From: an uncultured Flavobacterium sp.
GTDB taxonomy: Bacteria > Bacteroidota > Bacteroidia > Flavobacteriales > Flavobacteriaceae
Direction: 5' to 3'
NCBI GenBank assembly: GCA_934636265.1
Contig: CAKUAD010000004.1
Location: forward strand, 25,333 to 89,332
Length of the DNA: 64,000 bases
Below, in pieces: positions 1 through 8,518 of the stretch (position 1 is the stretch's first letter; every line of letters begins with the position of its first letter). Both the position numbers and the translations under genes were made by a program. Below the pieces are notes generated by a model. The model had not been told where the DNA came from and searched no databases. It was given only the letters and a program-made list of their open reading frames with translations.

Positions 1-1
1 G

Positions 2-1033
2 GCTTACCTCTACAACCACGCAGGAGAGGAATACCGGCACAAAGCTGCTGAAAAAGTCCATTATATTCTTGATGAATTCTATAAAGACGCGCCCGACGGC
101 CTGATCGGCAATGAAGACTGCGGGCAGATGAGTGCCTGGTATGTGTTGAGCAGTATCGGGTTGTATCAAGTGACGCCCGGCAAAGCGCATTGGGACACGG
201 TTCCCGGTATTTTTAAATCGGTGACCGTCGATTTTGGAAACGGGAAACAGGGACGGATTGAAAACGGCAAAGTGATTCAGGAAGGGACGATGTTTGGTTT
301 TGACGTCCCACCCGATTTTGAGAAGACAGAATTTGATGTCATAACGCCCGTTCCCGTAATCACATCACCCGGAAAGGCCTTTCTCGACAAGATGTCGGTT
401 GACATTTCGGCTGGTGTCGGCCAAGTTTACTACAAACTGACCAATACTGATTTTGTAAGGTACACTGAACCGGTCACGCTGAGCCAATCGGGTCAGGTGA
501 TGGCTTATGCGGTACACAATGGCGTTAAAAGCAAGCTGGTGACCGCAACTTTCTTCAAAAAGCCCAACAATTACAAAGTGACGCTGGCATCGGTTTACAA
601 TCCGCAATATCATGCCGGTGGTCCGCAAGGTCTTGTCGACGGTATTCGCGGTAGTGAAAACTGGCGTAAAGGCGATTGGCAAGGCTATCAGTCGCAGGAT
701 TTTGAAGCGGTCATCGATTTACAAAAGCCGTCGGCGAAAAGCCAGATCAGCGCCACGTTTTTACAGGAAAGCCGCTCTTGGATCCTGATGCCGGTCGAGG
801 TTGAGTATTTGGTTTCCAGGAATGGTGTCGATTACAAATCGGTTGGAAAGGTGGTCAATACGTTGAATCCTAAAATCACCGATCCGACGATTCTTCCATT
901 TGAGGTGAATTTCCCCAAACAAAAGATTAGGTACGTTAAAGTGCGCGCCAAAAATTTTGGAAAGTTGCCTGATTGGCATCAAGGGTTTGGCGGAGACGCT
1001 TTTATCTTTGTTGACGAAGTGGAAATAAAATAG
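2..1033 (+). CDS. GH92 family alpha-mannosidase, C-terminal part (5' end outside window)
   Basis: The reading frame is open from base 2, so the gene begins upstream of the window. The first codons give the hallmark of glycoside hydrolase family 92, GNEDCGQMSAWYVLS (about bases 107-151), which lies in the catalytic half of these calcium-dependent exo-alpha-mannosidases. GH92 enzymes are usually exported and trim mannose from N-glycans or mannan. After the catalytic end comes a chitobiase-like C-terminal beta-sandwich and then a region resembling an F5/8-type carbohydrate-binding module (RGSENWRKGDWQGYQSQDFEAVIDL). The ATG at 128 is internal and not the true start. Family assignment is firm; the exact linkage specificity cannot be read from this fragment. 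Confidence 0.9.
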   Translation, partial: AYLYNHAGEEYRHKAAEKVHYILDEFYKDAPDGLIGNEDCGQMSAWYVLSSIGLYQVTPGKAHWDTVPGIFKSVTVDFGNGKQGRIENGKVIQEGTMFGFDVPPDFEKTEFDVITPVPVITSPGKAFLDKMSVDISAGVGQVYYKLTNTDFVRYTEPVTLSQSGQVMAYAVHNGVKSKLVTATFFKKPNNYKVTLASVYNPQYHAGGPQGLVDGIRGSENWRKGDWQGYQSQDFEAVIDLQKPSAKSQISATFLQESRSWILMPVEVEYLVSRNGVDYKSVGKVVNTLNPKITDPTILPFEVNFPKQKIRYVKVRAKNFGKLPDWHQGFGGDAFIFVDEVEIK

Positions 1034-1052
1034 TGTAAAAATATATGTAGAC

Positions 1053-1814
1053 ATGGTTGTTTCATTAGTCCAGTCATCAATTGTGTGGGAGAATCCACAT
1101 GCCAATCGGAACATTTTTCGCGACCTTGTCATAAAGGCTGACAAGGCCGATCTGTTTGTGCTTCCGGAGATGTTTACCTCGGGGTTTACCATGAATCCCG
1201 CGCCTGTTGCCGAAACAATGGGTGGTGAAACATTAACTTGGATGAAGGATCTTGCCGCTCATAAGGATGCTGCCATCTGCGGAAGCGTGGTAATTAAGGA
1301 AAACGGAAATTTCTACAATCGGTTCCTGTTTGCTGAGCCCAGTGGCGACGTTCACCATTACGACAAACGTCATCTTTTTACTTTGGCTGGCGAACATCAG
1401 CAATATACTGGCGGACGCGACAAGGTAATCGTGTCCTTTAGGGGCGTAAGCATTTGCCTGCAGGTTTGTTATGATTTGAGATTCCCTGTTTTTGCCCGGA
1501 ACACTGAGGATTATGATCTTTTGATTTATACCGCAAACTGGCCTATGGTTCGGATTGCAGCCTGGGATGCGCTTTTAAAAGCCCGAGCGATAGAAAACAT
1601 GTGCTATGTTGCGGCCGTAAACCGGGTTGGCGTTGATGCAAACGGACATCAATATGTGGGACATTCGCAAGCCATCGACTTTTTGGGAGCACCGATTATC
1701 GAACCGTTTGAATACCAGGGGACCTTGTCGTTTACCATTAACCTAGAGGAAATGCTCAGTACGCGAAAACGGCTAGGATTCCTTAATGACCGAGACGGCT
1801 TTACGGTACACTAA
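1053..1814 (+). CDS. Omega-amidase, nitrilase superfamily (YafV/Nit2-like)
   Basis: This 253-residue protein has the length and layout of the YafV/Nit2 branch of the carbon-nitrogen hydrolases. The catalytic Glu-Lys-Cys triad is visible in LPEMFTSGF (Glu), YDKRHLFTLAGE (Lys) and ICLQVCYDLRFP (Cys). The family hydrolyses 2-oxoglutaramate or 2-oxosuccinamate to the 2-oxoacid plus ammonia, a metabolite-repair step after glutamine transamination. It is cytosolic, with no signal peptide. It starts 19 bases after the GH92 gene and may be transcribed with it, although the functions do not obviously connect. Its stop overlaps the 3' end of the convergent lipoprotein gene by 14 bases. Confidence 0.92.
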   Translation: MVVSLVQSSIVWENPHANRNIFRDLVIKADKADLFVLPEMFTSGFTMNPAPVAETMGGETLTWMKDLAAHKDAAICGSVVIKENGNFYNRFLFAEPSGDVHHYDKRHLFTLAGEHQQYTGGRDKVIVSFRGVSICLQVCYDLRFPVFARNTEDYDLLIYTANWPMVRIAAWDALLKARAIENMCYVAAVNRVGVDANGHQYVGHSQAIDFLGAPIIEPFEYQGTLSFTINLEEMLSTRKRLGFLNDRDGFTVH

Positions 1815-3405
1815 AGGGTTGGTCGACGTCCCAGTTGGCGCGAACATCAATTCCTTTTGGAAAGTAAATCACCTGTTCGCTTTGCCGTTTTTGGAGATAA
1901 CTGCCCGTGTCCCATCGGCGATTGCGGTTGTCGTCGTAAATAATACGCAGTGTGTACAGCATCGGGTCTAAGCCCATAAAATCTACAGAAACAGGCCCGC
2001 CAATTGTTGTGTCGTAGCCTATATAATCAACTGCTTTTATCTTTCCCTTTTCATCGGTAAGTTGCACGATTACAGGGAGGCGGTTTAAATTTTCGAGCGT
2101 TACGCGTAGGTTGCCGTAATCTGAGGTATTTTTCGTGGTAAATGAATATTTGAGCGTGTCGTTTACGGCACCGTAAAAATCAGTCAACGCACCGGGCATG
2201 GCCACCATTTTGTACTTTTCGAGCGGCTCTACGGGAAAAATCAATTGGTAAAACATGTTTCGTTCATCATAAGCCGTTGTAAAAGTCACCGCCGACGAAT
2301 CCCGCTTGGTTACCGTGATTTTGGCCGGGTCAAACCCTACCAGCGGACGCGAACTTTTTAGCGCCAGGGTGTCCCGCAATGAAAGGCTTCCGGTTTGTTT
2401 GGGCGAAAAACTCAGCGTGTCGCCTTTTTGTTTTTTTAACTTGACGGTAAAAGCTTCATTGTATTCCCCACGGCTGACAGACAGGCGCAACGAGTCGGCG
2501 ACAACGGGTTGATGCCAGACGTAAAGCGAGTCTTTTTGCGGAAATTTGGTAAGCATTGTCGGGATTTCGAGATCGCCATTGACGAGTTTTACCTTGACAT
2601 CTCCGGTATGGCCTTCGTAGCCCAGGATCATTTTGTTTCCTTCCGTCTGCGAGGGTTTAAAGGCTTTAAAAGGCAAATCCTCGGCAAACAATTCCATTTC
2701 GTACAAGGTGTCGTTTGGAACGGATATGCGTTCGCGGTGAAAGCCAATCTTATCGGTCTTTGGGTCAAACCGGTTGTTGCTGTTATTGTCCTTGAGTGCA
2801 ATCAGGTAGTAATTACCTGCCTTTAAATTTTCCAACAGGAATACTTTGGCGCTGTCGAGTGTGTTGGTTACATAGCGCGGTGGCTTGTTGTAAATGGTCG
2901 AATCAGTAAAAGTCTCGGCCTCGTATAACATCACCGATACAAAATTATCTGGATTCTTATTGTAGGCATCTTTGATGACACCTCCCAGTTTTAGCGAGTC
3001 GATATACGACCCTGTCGAGAATACATATTTAAACTGCGGATACGGATTTGCCTCGTTGTTGTCTTCTATGGCCTGCCCAAAGTTGAAACTGTAGGTGGTG
3101 TTTGGCATCAACGAATCCTTGATTTTGATGGTAATCTTGCGGCTTGCCGTCATGGGGAAAATCTCGGGCGCTTTTTCCATTGGCGGCGAAATTATAAGCT
3201 GCTTGTTGACATTTTTGAGTTTGACATATTCATCAAAGACCAGTTCGATTTCCTTACTGTTAAAGCCAGTGCTGAAGTTTTTTGGAAAACTCATCTTAAG
3301 CACCGGTGCAAGCGTGTCTTTTGGACCGCCGTCAATGACTCCGCGTTTTGCGCAACCGGTTAAACATGCCAGAAAAATTATGAAAGCCAAGGTAAAGCCC
3401 CGCAT
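1801..3405 (-). CDS. Ig-like domain lipoprotein (Big_5 type), Bacteroidota conserved
   Basis: The start is set at the ATG reading MRGFTLAFIIFLACLTGC, which gives a lipoprotein signal with lipobox LTGC; a longer open frame begins at 3489 but would put the signal peptide internally. Near the N-terminus, GPKDTLAPVLKMSFPKNFSTGFNSKEIELVFDEYV is split by the bacterial Ig-like (Big_5/SbsA) domain pattern, here read as GPKDTLAPV followed by an EIELVFDEYV strand. The rest (534 residues total) looks beta-rich. Proteins of this kind are common in Bacteroidota and are of unknown function, probably facing the periplasm or the outer membrane. It runs in the same direction as comF upstream, with a 59-base gap. 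The role is unknown; lipidation is a firm prediction. Confidence 0.82.
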   Translation of the reverse strand: MRGFTLAFIIFLACLTGCAKRGVIDGGPKDTLAPVLKMSFPKNFSTGFNSKEIELVFDEYVKLKNVNKQLIISPPMEKAPEIFPMTASRKITIKIKDSLMPNTTYSFNFGQAIEDNNEANPYPQFKYVFSTGSYIDSLKLGGVIKDAYNKNPDNFVSVMLYEAETFTDSTIYNKPPRYVTNTLDSAKVFLLENLKAGNYYLIALKDNNSNNRFDPKTDKIGFHRERISVPNDTLYEMELFAEDLPFKAFKPSQTEGNKMILGYEGHTGDVKVKLVNGDLEIPTMLTKFPQKDSLYVWHQPVVADSLRLSVSRGEYNEAFTVKLKKQKGDTLSFSPKQTGSLSLRDTLALKSSRPLVGFDPAKITVTKRDSSAVTFTTAYDERNMFYQLIFPVEPLEKYKMVAMPGALTDFYGAVNDTLKYSFTTKNTSDYGNLRVTLENLNRLPVIVQLTDEKGKIKAVDYIGYDTTIGGPVSVDFMGLDPMLYTLRIIYDDNRNRRWDTGSYLQKRQSEQVIYFPKGIDVRANWDVDQPFSVP

Positions 3406-3464
3406 CGCAATTGATTTATGCCACAAAATAACGATTATATTTTTTGCCTGCATAATCTTTTGGC

Positions 3465-4202
3465 TTAACTGTGGGCGTACGCCATGCATGCAATGCTGAT
3501 ACGGCTTCTTGGAATTTTGAGCAGCGCTCTCCCGCAGCCTTCGAGCGTCGCTCCGGTGGTGATCACATCATCCACGACCAACAAATGCATTCCGTGGTCG
3601 CGCTCGGTAAAGTTTGCCTGAAAAATTTCGGAATGACTCAATGCCCGCTGAAAGAGATTTTTACGCGTCTGGGTTTTGGCATATACAACTCTTGACAGTA
3701 AATCTCCCCTGACGGGAATCTCCAAAACCTCAGATAGTGCATGGGCATATTCCATCACCTGATTGTATCCGCGCTGACGAAGCCTTCGTTTGTGCAACGG
3801 AACCGGGACGATGGCGTCGGGCACTAAAAATGTGGGTGAATCCCGCAAGAGATGCCCGTAAAACAGTCCCAATTGCCGGCCAACCGCTTCCTGACCGCGG
3901 TATTTAAGCTGTTGAATCATTTGTTGCACAATGCCTTTTTTATGATAATAGCAAAGTGCCGATACGTGTTCGACTGGAATCCGACCGTAAAATTTTCCAA
4001 AAGCTTCGTTGTCTTTAAGCAAATGAAAGTTCGTCAGCGGTAAATTGTGTCTGCAGGCGGCACAAATCGCAACCTCACCAGCCGTCAGAAGCCCATCGCA
4101 ACCTGAACAGACGGGCGGAAAAAACAAAGAAATAACATTTTGTATCACAGGCGTATAATTAAAAGCGAAAGCTACTGAAAGTTGGGCGTAGCCTGGCTGC
4201 AT
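3465..4202 (-). CDS. comF: ComF family protein (phosphoribosyltransferase-like)
   Basis: This 245-residue protein has the ComF arrangement: an N-terminal zinc-binding segment with Cys pairs (FFPPVCSGCDGLL and AICAACRHNL) followed by a type I phosphoribosyltransferase domain with the PRPP-binding loop LLVVDDVITTGATLEGC. ComF is needed for DNA uptake in naturally competent bacteria, where it acts in the cytosol on incoming single strands with ComFA-like helicases or DprA; in Bacteroidota its exact role is less clear. I chose the Met at 4202 (MQPGYAQL), because the longer frame to 4277 would run through the promoter of the divergent glyS gene. Start choice is less sure than the family. Confidence 0.88.
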   Translation of the reverse strand: MQPGYAQLSVAFAFNYTPVIQNVISLFFPPVCSGCDGLLTAGEVAICAACRHNLPLTNFHLLKDNEAFGKFYGRIPVEHVSALCYYHKKGIVQQMIQQLKYRGQEAVGRQLGLFYGHLLRDSPTFLVPDAIVPVPLHKRRLRQRGYNQVMEYAHALSEVLEIPVRGDLLSRVVYAKTQTRKNLFQRALSHSEIFQANFTERDHGMHLLVVDDVITTGATLEGCGRALLKIPRSRISIACMAYAHS

Positions 4203-4220
4203 TTTTTCTGTACCTTTTGT

Positions 4221-4228
4221 TATTTTTG
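4221..4228 (+). promoter_or_regulatory. Predicted -7 element of the glyS promoter
   Basis: TATTTTTG is an exact match to the Flavobacterium -7 consensus TAnnTTTG and ends seven bases before the glyS ATG, so the mRNA would have almost no leader. No convincing TTG -33 element at 17-23 bases was found. Confidence 0.5.
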
Positions 4229-4235
4229 CACCACT

Positions 4236-5780
4236 ATGGCAAAACAAGAAGATTTTTTTAAAAGTGTGATTTCGCACGCAAAGGAGTATGGGTTCATTTT
4301 CCCGTCGAGTGAAGTGTATGACGGCCTGAGTGCGGTTTACGATTACGGTCAGAATGGCGTCGAGCTAAAAAAGAACATCCGGGAGTACTGGTGGCAATCG
4401 ATGGTGCAACTGCACGGCAATATTGTTGGGATCGATGCGGCCATTTTGATGCATCCCACCACCTGGAAAGCGTCGGGACACGTAGATGCTTTTAACGATC
4501 CGCTTATCGACAACAAGGATTCCAAAAAACGCTATCGCGCCGACGTCCTGATTGAGGATTACTGCGAAAAAATCAATCAAAAGGCCCAAAAGGAAATTGA
4601 CAAGGCACGCGAGCGTTTTGGCGACGCCTTTGACGAGGATCAGTTTGTCACGACCAACGCACGCGTGGTTGAATATCGCGCCCGTCAAAAGGAAATCCTT
4701 CAGCGAATGGCGCAAGGGCTGGAATCGGGAAATCTCGAAGACGTCAAGGCGCTTATAGAAGAGCTGGGCATAGCCGATCCGGAAACCGGGTCAAAAAACT
4801 GGACCGAGGTCCGTCAGTTTAACCTGATGTTTGGTACTAAGCTGGGTGCTTCGGCCGACAATGCCATGGATTTGTATCTGAGGCCTGAAACCGCGCAGGG
4901 AATTTTTGTCAACTTCCTGAACGTACAAAAGTCCGGGCGGATGAAGGTACCGTTTGGCATCGCGCAAACCGGAAAGGCCTTTCGCAATGAAATCGTGGCC
5001 CGACAGTTTATCTTTAGGATGCGTGAGTTCGAGCAGATGGAAATGCAGTTTTTTGTGCGTCCGGGCGAGGAGATCAAATACTATGAATACTGGAAAGAGA
5101 CGCGTTTAAAATGGCATCTGTCACTGGGATTGGGCAAGGAGAATTACCGTTTTCACGACCATGAAAAACTGGCGCATTACGCCAATGCCGCCGCCGATAT
5201 TGAATTCAACTTCCCCTTTGGTTTTAAAGAACTGGAAGGCATTCACTCACGCACTGATTTTGACCTTAAGGCGCACGAGGAATATTCAGGTAAAAAACTA
5301 CAATATTTTGATCCTGAGCTAAACGAGAATTATGTGCCTTATGTGGTTGAAACGTCCGTTGGCCTGGATCGTATGTTTTTGGCTATTTTCTCAAAATCCC
5401 TGCAGGAAGAAACCCTGGAAGACGGTTCCGTTCGCACGGTGCTAAAATTACCTTCAGTCTTGGCTCCGGTGAAGGCTGCGGTTTTGCCACTGGTAAAAAA
5501 AGACGGTCTTCCGGAATTTGCCCAAAACCTTGCGGACGAACTTAGATGGGATTTTAACGTATCTTATGATGAGAAAGACGCCGTAGGTCGCCGTTACCGT
5601 CGTCAGGACGCCTTGGGGACACCATTTTGCATTACGGTCGATCATCAGACACTCGAAGATAATACCGTTACCATCCGCCACCGCGATTCCATGCAACAGG
5701 ACCGCGTTCCGGCCAGCAAGGTGCGCGATATCATCCTTAACGAGGTTTCGATGCGCAACTGGCTAAAAAAGGCGCTTTAA
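4236..5780 (+). CDS. glyS: Glycine--tRNA ligase (dimeric type)
   Basis: This 514-residue protein is a single-chain class II glycyl-tRNA synthetase of the alpha2 type found in Bacteroidota and eukaryotes. It charges tRNA-Gly with glycine in the cytosol. Visible features are the N-terminal segment EDFFKSVISHAKEYGFIFPSSEVY, the motif 2 region GKAFRNEIVARQFIFRMREFEQMEMQFF, motif 3 ETSVGLDRMFLAIF, and a C-terminal anticodon-binding domain (LAPVKAAVLPLVKKDG to NEVSMRNWLKKAL). The ATG at 4236 was chosen over one at 4182 because homologues start at this point and the -7 element lies directly before it. Transcribed divergently from comF. Confidence 0.97.
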   Translation: MAKQEDFFKSVISHAKEYGFIFPSSEVYDGLSAVYDYGQNGVELKKNIREYWWQSMVQLHGNIVGIDAAILMHPTTWKASGHVDAFNDPLIDNKDSKKRYRADVLIEDYCEKINQKAQKEIDKARERFGDAFDEDQFVTTNARVVEYRARQKEILQRMAQGLESGNLEDVKALIEELGIADPETGSKNWTEVRQFNLMFGTKLGASADNAMDLYLRPETAQGIFVNFLNVQKSGRMKVPFGIAQTGKAFRNEIVARQFIFRMREFEQMEMQFFVRPGEEIKYYEYWKETRLKWHLSLGLGKENYRFHDHEKLAHYANAAADIEFNFPFGFKELEGIHSRTDFDLKAHEEYSGKKLQYFDPELNENYVPYVVETSVGLDRMFLAIFSKSLQEETLEDGSVRTVLKLPSVLAPVKAAVLPLVKKDGLPEFAQNLADELRWDFNVSYDEKDAVGRRYRRQDALGTPFCITVDHQTLEDNTVTIRHRDSMQQDRVPASKVRDIILNEVSMRNWLKKAL

Positions 5781-6715
5781 CGCTTTCTTTTGGCCGAAAC
5801 GCCTTTGATGACTGCCAATTTAAATGACTCCGGGGGCCTGACCTCCGGATTTTTTTTGGCCGCAACCGGGCTGCGTCTTGCCGGATAGGCTTTTTCCGTA
5901 AGTGGAGTCAAAAGTGCGAGGTGTCGGTTTGAAAGCCGCATCAACGCCCACAAACCTTGCATCTGTTGACTAAACACAGGATTTTCCTGGTATTTTTCAG
6001 TGAAATACTCCTTGCTGTAGATCATACGCGGCTTGGTCTGCAACGCCAGCAGGTTATCGGGATCCAATCGGCTAAAGAGGAATTCGTCAAGAAAGGCTGC
6101 AATTTCGTCGGTATGGTCGGCGGCATCTTCCCACCCAATGCCGTAAAATTCAAAAACTGATTCGAGAAAGGCGTCGGGAATGGTGAGAATCCATCGGTAA
6201 ACCAGATCCGGATTAGCCTTAAAAAGCGTCTTTATCGTTTTTTCGCGGACGTTTAGCTTGTAACGATCAAATCCTGTGACAAATCGGATGCGCTCTACAA
6301 CCGTATGGTCATCAAAGCTTTGGAGCATGGTGTCGGCGGCTTTTGCGTATTTAAGCTCACTCAGGTATAGTTGGCCTTGTTTATTTGCTTGAGTAATGAT
6401 CTGACATACCTTCAAGGCAATATGGGGTTCGATGGCTAGTTTAAGGGCAATGTCGCCGTTTTGTCCGCGAACTTCAAAGTGTCTGTTTTCCTGAATGGCA
6501 TCCAACAGGTCAACCGATATTGGAATGTTTCGGCTCAGATGGATTAAAAAATCATACAACCAACGCGTGGACCGTCCGTCATAACCCAATGCGCGTTGAA
6601 AACTGCGTTTTTCCAAAACGGGTTCAAGTTTGGGCAAAATATAGCACTCAATGGTGCGCTTTCCAACGGGCAACCCGTTATGTTCGTGGCCAAATAAGCT
6701 TTTGAGTGTTTCCAT
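5777..6715 (-). CDS. P63C-domain protein
   Basis: This 312-residue protein matches the general plan of P63C-domain proteins, which were first noted in phage regulators. The N-terminal LPVGKRTIECYILP...VLEKRSFQRALGY resembles the segment that opens these proteins. The middle, IEPHIALKVCQIITQANKQG followed by AKAADTMLQSF, resembles the helical core, and the C-terminal block with FEFYGIGWED, RLDPDNLLALQ and LMRLSNRHLALLTPLTEKAYP resembles the P63C domain itself. The tail (KRKR end) is basic. The gene starts one base after the stop of the IS1595-like gene (TAA-C-ATG), so the two are almost certainly co-translated. A DNA- or nucleoprotein-related role is plausible; the function is unknown to me. 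Confidence 0.72.
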   Translation of the reverse strand: METLKSLFGHEHNGLPVGKRTIECYILPKLEPVLEKRSFQRALGYDGRSTRWLYDFLIHLSRNIPISVDLLDAIQENRHFEVRGQNGDIALKLAIEPHIALKVCQIITQANKQGQLYLSELKYAKAADTMLQSFDDHTVVERIRFVTGFDRYKLNVREKTIKTLFKANPDLVYRWILTIPDAFLESVFEFYGIGWEDAADHTDEIAAFLDEFLFSRLDPDNLLALQTKPRMIYSKEYFTEKYQENPVFSQQMQGLWALMRLSNRHLALLTPLTEKAYPARRSPVAAKKNPEVRPPESFKLAVIKGVSAKRKR

Positions 6716-6716
6716 G

Positions 6717-7157
6717 TTATTTTTTCAGGCTTGATAGCCAATCCAACAGATTGAGTTTGTCCTCGGCCGTTTGGGCTGCGGGTATTTGCTTTTGGCGGGT
6801 CTTTTTTAACCCGAGCGCCTGCCGGATTCGTTGTTGCATAAACCAGGCGGACTTTTGGGTGATCCCTAGCGTTTGGGCCAGCGCTACCGAGGTCGTGGCC
6901 GGATTTTCCTGCATCAGCCAGATGGCCTGAAACCATGTGCGTAGGCTTAAACGCGAATGGTGAAATATCGTTCCGGTTTTGGCGGTAAAGTATCGGGCTG
7001 TGTCCCTGCATCGGTACATTCCGTTGGCACATTCGTACACTTTGCCTGTTGGCGAAAACGGACTGGTGACAATCCCGTTCCACCGCGTCCTGTCAAGGTA
7101 TTCCAAGCAACTTTTTTCATCGGGGAATAACTGACTGAAGCGTTCCAAACTGCTCAT
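6717..7157 (-). CDS. IS1595-type transposase N-terminal domain protein without DDE nuclease
   Basis: The 146-residue product matches the first third of IS1595-family transposases: an N-terminal zinc-ribbon region (ERFSQLFPDEKSCLEYLDRTRW) followed by TGTIFHHSRLSLRTWFQAIWLM and the helix-turn-helix VALAQTLGITQKSAWFMQQRIRQAL. Full transposases then continue into an ISXO2-like DDE domain, which is absent here; the frame ends cleanly about 30 residues later. The usual CxxC...CxxC zinc ligands are mostly lost: SPFS stands where the first pair should be and CRDT where the second should be. No inverted terminal repeats or remains of the DDE domain are visible nearby. I infer a domesticated DNA-binding protein working with the coupled P63C protein. 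Confidence 0.78.
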   Translation of the reverse strand: MSSLERFSQLFPDEKSCLEYLDRTRWNGIVTSPFSPTGKVYECANGMYRCRDTARYFTAKTGTIFHHSRLSLRTWFQAIWLMQENPATTSVALAQTLGITQKSAWFMQQRIRQALGLKKTRQKQIPAAQTAEDKLNLLDWLSSLKK

Positions 7158-7240
7158 ATTCAGGATTTAGATTTTAAATAAATCATTTTTAATATATGGG
7201 GTAAATATAGATATAATAATTTTATTTTTTTTAAGAGTGT

Positions 7241-7270
7241 TTGCCATTCGACGATAAAATTTACCATTCA
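7241..7270 (+). promoter_or_regulatory. Direct-repeat pair, candidate LytTR binding site (regulator gene)
   Basis: TTGCCATTCG (7241-7250) and TTACCATTCA (7261-7270) form a direct repeat with 20 bases from start to start. LytTR-family regulators bind two such half-sites separated by about two helical turns. A similar pair precedes the repeat-peptide gene at 8359-8388. Binding by the adjacent LytTR protein is inferred. Confidence 0.5.
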
Positions 7271-7383
7271 TAAAAAAAACTTAAGGAAATCAGTGTGTAC
7301 ACTTGTGAGGGCGGAATTTGATTGCGCCGTTAATGTAATTTAGCAATGCCCTAACTACCCCTGCTGATGCCCCACCAGGCATC

Positions 7384-8334
7384 ATGAAGTATTCGTATAT
7401 TATCATTGACGACAACGCTGACCAAGTGGCTGCAACCAAGGCTCTTGCCGATGGGTATGCCGGTTTGTTGTTTGTTGGCTCGGCCGATAATTATGAGGAT
7501 GCATTGGATCTTATCCTTGACAAAAAACCTGATCTAATTTTCCTGGAAACCACCCCCGACACTGCCGAGAGTGGGCTTTCCTATCATCTGATGGATGCGG
7601 CCTACCGGTTTCTAAAGCAGGAGCCCCGGTTTGTGATTACGTCAAAAGATGGGAGCACGGCCCTTAATGCCTTGCGTCGGAATGCGTTTGATTTTTTGAT
7701 AAAGCCAGTGGCGCCAAGGGATTTCCGACAAGTAGTTTTTAAACTTGAAAAGGTGGCGATGCCCACCGCCGTCGCGCTGCCAATTTTGTCGGAACCAGTT
7801 ATTCAGCCGGCCACGGTCGTGGATTCCGCTGGGGAGGAGGCAATGCCGGAAGATTCCGTTAAAGCAAAGCCGATAAAAAAGCAAGGCAAGCCGGAAAAGC
7901 CGGATGTTCCCGACCAAAAGGCAGGTCACGAGGATGAGCTTGTAATTGAGGAAGCGCTGCCGGAAATTGCGCCCGACACGACTAAACCGTTGATCATTTG
8001 TGTAAAATCATATGGCGATTATCGTTTTATCAATGCGGATGACATTTGCTATTTGCAGGCCGACAACAACTCGACCGATCTACACTTGGCTAATGGCGAG
8101 ATGATTACCGCCTTCAAGACACTCAAGCATTTTGAAAATGTTTTGAAGTCGCCGTTTGTAAGGATACACAACAGTTATATTGTCAATATTGACTATGTTT
8201 CCCGCATCCACACCGGGAACTCAGTTTGCTACATCAAAAATACTACTACCAAGTTGCCGTTCTCGAAATCTTACAAAGAGAATGTCGATGCGATACTCCA
8301 CAGCATCACAAAAGGCAATTATCTGGAAATTTAA
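7384..8334 (+). CDS. LytTR-family response regulator with Glu at the phospho-acceptor site
   Basis: The 316-residue protein has a receiver domain (about 1-120), a long charged, proline-containing linker (about 125-200) and a C-terminal LytTR DNA-binding domain (about 205-305, DICYLQADNNSTDLHL to FVRIHNSYIVNIDYVSRI). In the receiver the acidic pair D9-D10, T86/S87 and K107 are present, but the segment that normally reads LIFLD reads LIFLE, so Glu55 replaces the phospho-acceptor Asp. Such a substitution commonly mimics or by-passes phosphorylation. No histidine kinase of the LytS/His_kinase type adjoins it. Candidate direct repeats lie upstream of this gene and of the next one, so auto-regulation and control of the repeat peptide are likely. 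Confidence 0.9.
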   Translation: MKYSYIIIDDNADQVAATKALADGYAGLLFVGSADNYEDALDLILDKKPDLIFLETTPDTAESGLSYHLMDAAYRFLKQEPRFVITSKDGSTALNALRRNAFDFLIKPVAPRDFRQVVFKLEKVAMPTAVALPILSEPVIQPATVVDSAGEEAMPEDSVKAKPIKKQGKPEKPDVPDQKAGHEDELVIEEALPEIAPDTTKPLIICVKSYGDYRFINADDICYLQADNNSTDLHLANGEMITAFKTLKHFENVLKSPFVRIHNSYIVNIDYVSRIHTGNSVCYIKNTTTKLPFSKSYKENVDAILHSITKGNYLEI

Positions 8335-8358
8335 TTTTTCGGATACTCAAATTTGAGG

Positions 8359-8388
8359 TTCATTCACTCATAAACAGCTACCATTCAC
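8359..8388 (+). promoter_or_regulatory. Direct-repeat pair, candidate LytTR binding site (repeat-peptide gene)
   Basis: GGTTCATTCA and GCTACCATTCAC place CATTCA at 8361-8366 and 8382-8387, exactly 21 bases apart. The second copy shares TACCATTCA with the site before the LytTR gene. The pair ends 42 bases before a near-consensus -7 element, a usual position for an activator. Confidence 0.5.
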
Positions 8389-8430
8389 CAAAAGCGCCGT
8401 AAATTCTTACGTGTAGCGAGACATCCTTTA

Positions 8431-8438
8431 TAGTTTTA
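8431..8438 (+). promoter_or_regulatory. Probable -7 element for the repeat-peptide gene
   Basis: TAGTTTTA differs from TAnnTTTG only in the last base. It is 80 bases before the ATG, giving a leader of roughly 75 bases. A poor -7 with no good -33 element fits a promoter that needs an activator. Confidence 0.35.
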
Positions 8439-8518
8439 CATCGTCTAACACCGCTAACGGGGCGGTATTAAACCAAAAAAAAACTAATAACAATATAACG
8501 TCTCAAATTTAAAAAGTC

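Noticed and set aside
6717..7157. Active insertion sequence of the IS1595 family
   Set aside because: No DDE domain, no zinc ligands, no terminal inverted repeats or target duplications visible.
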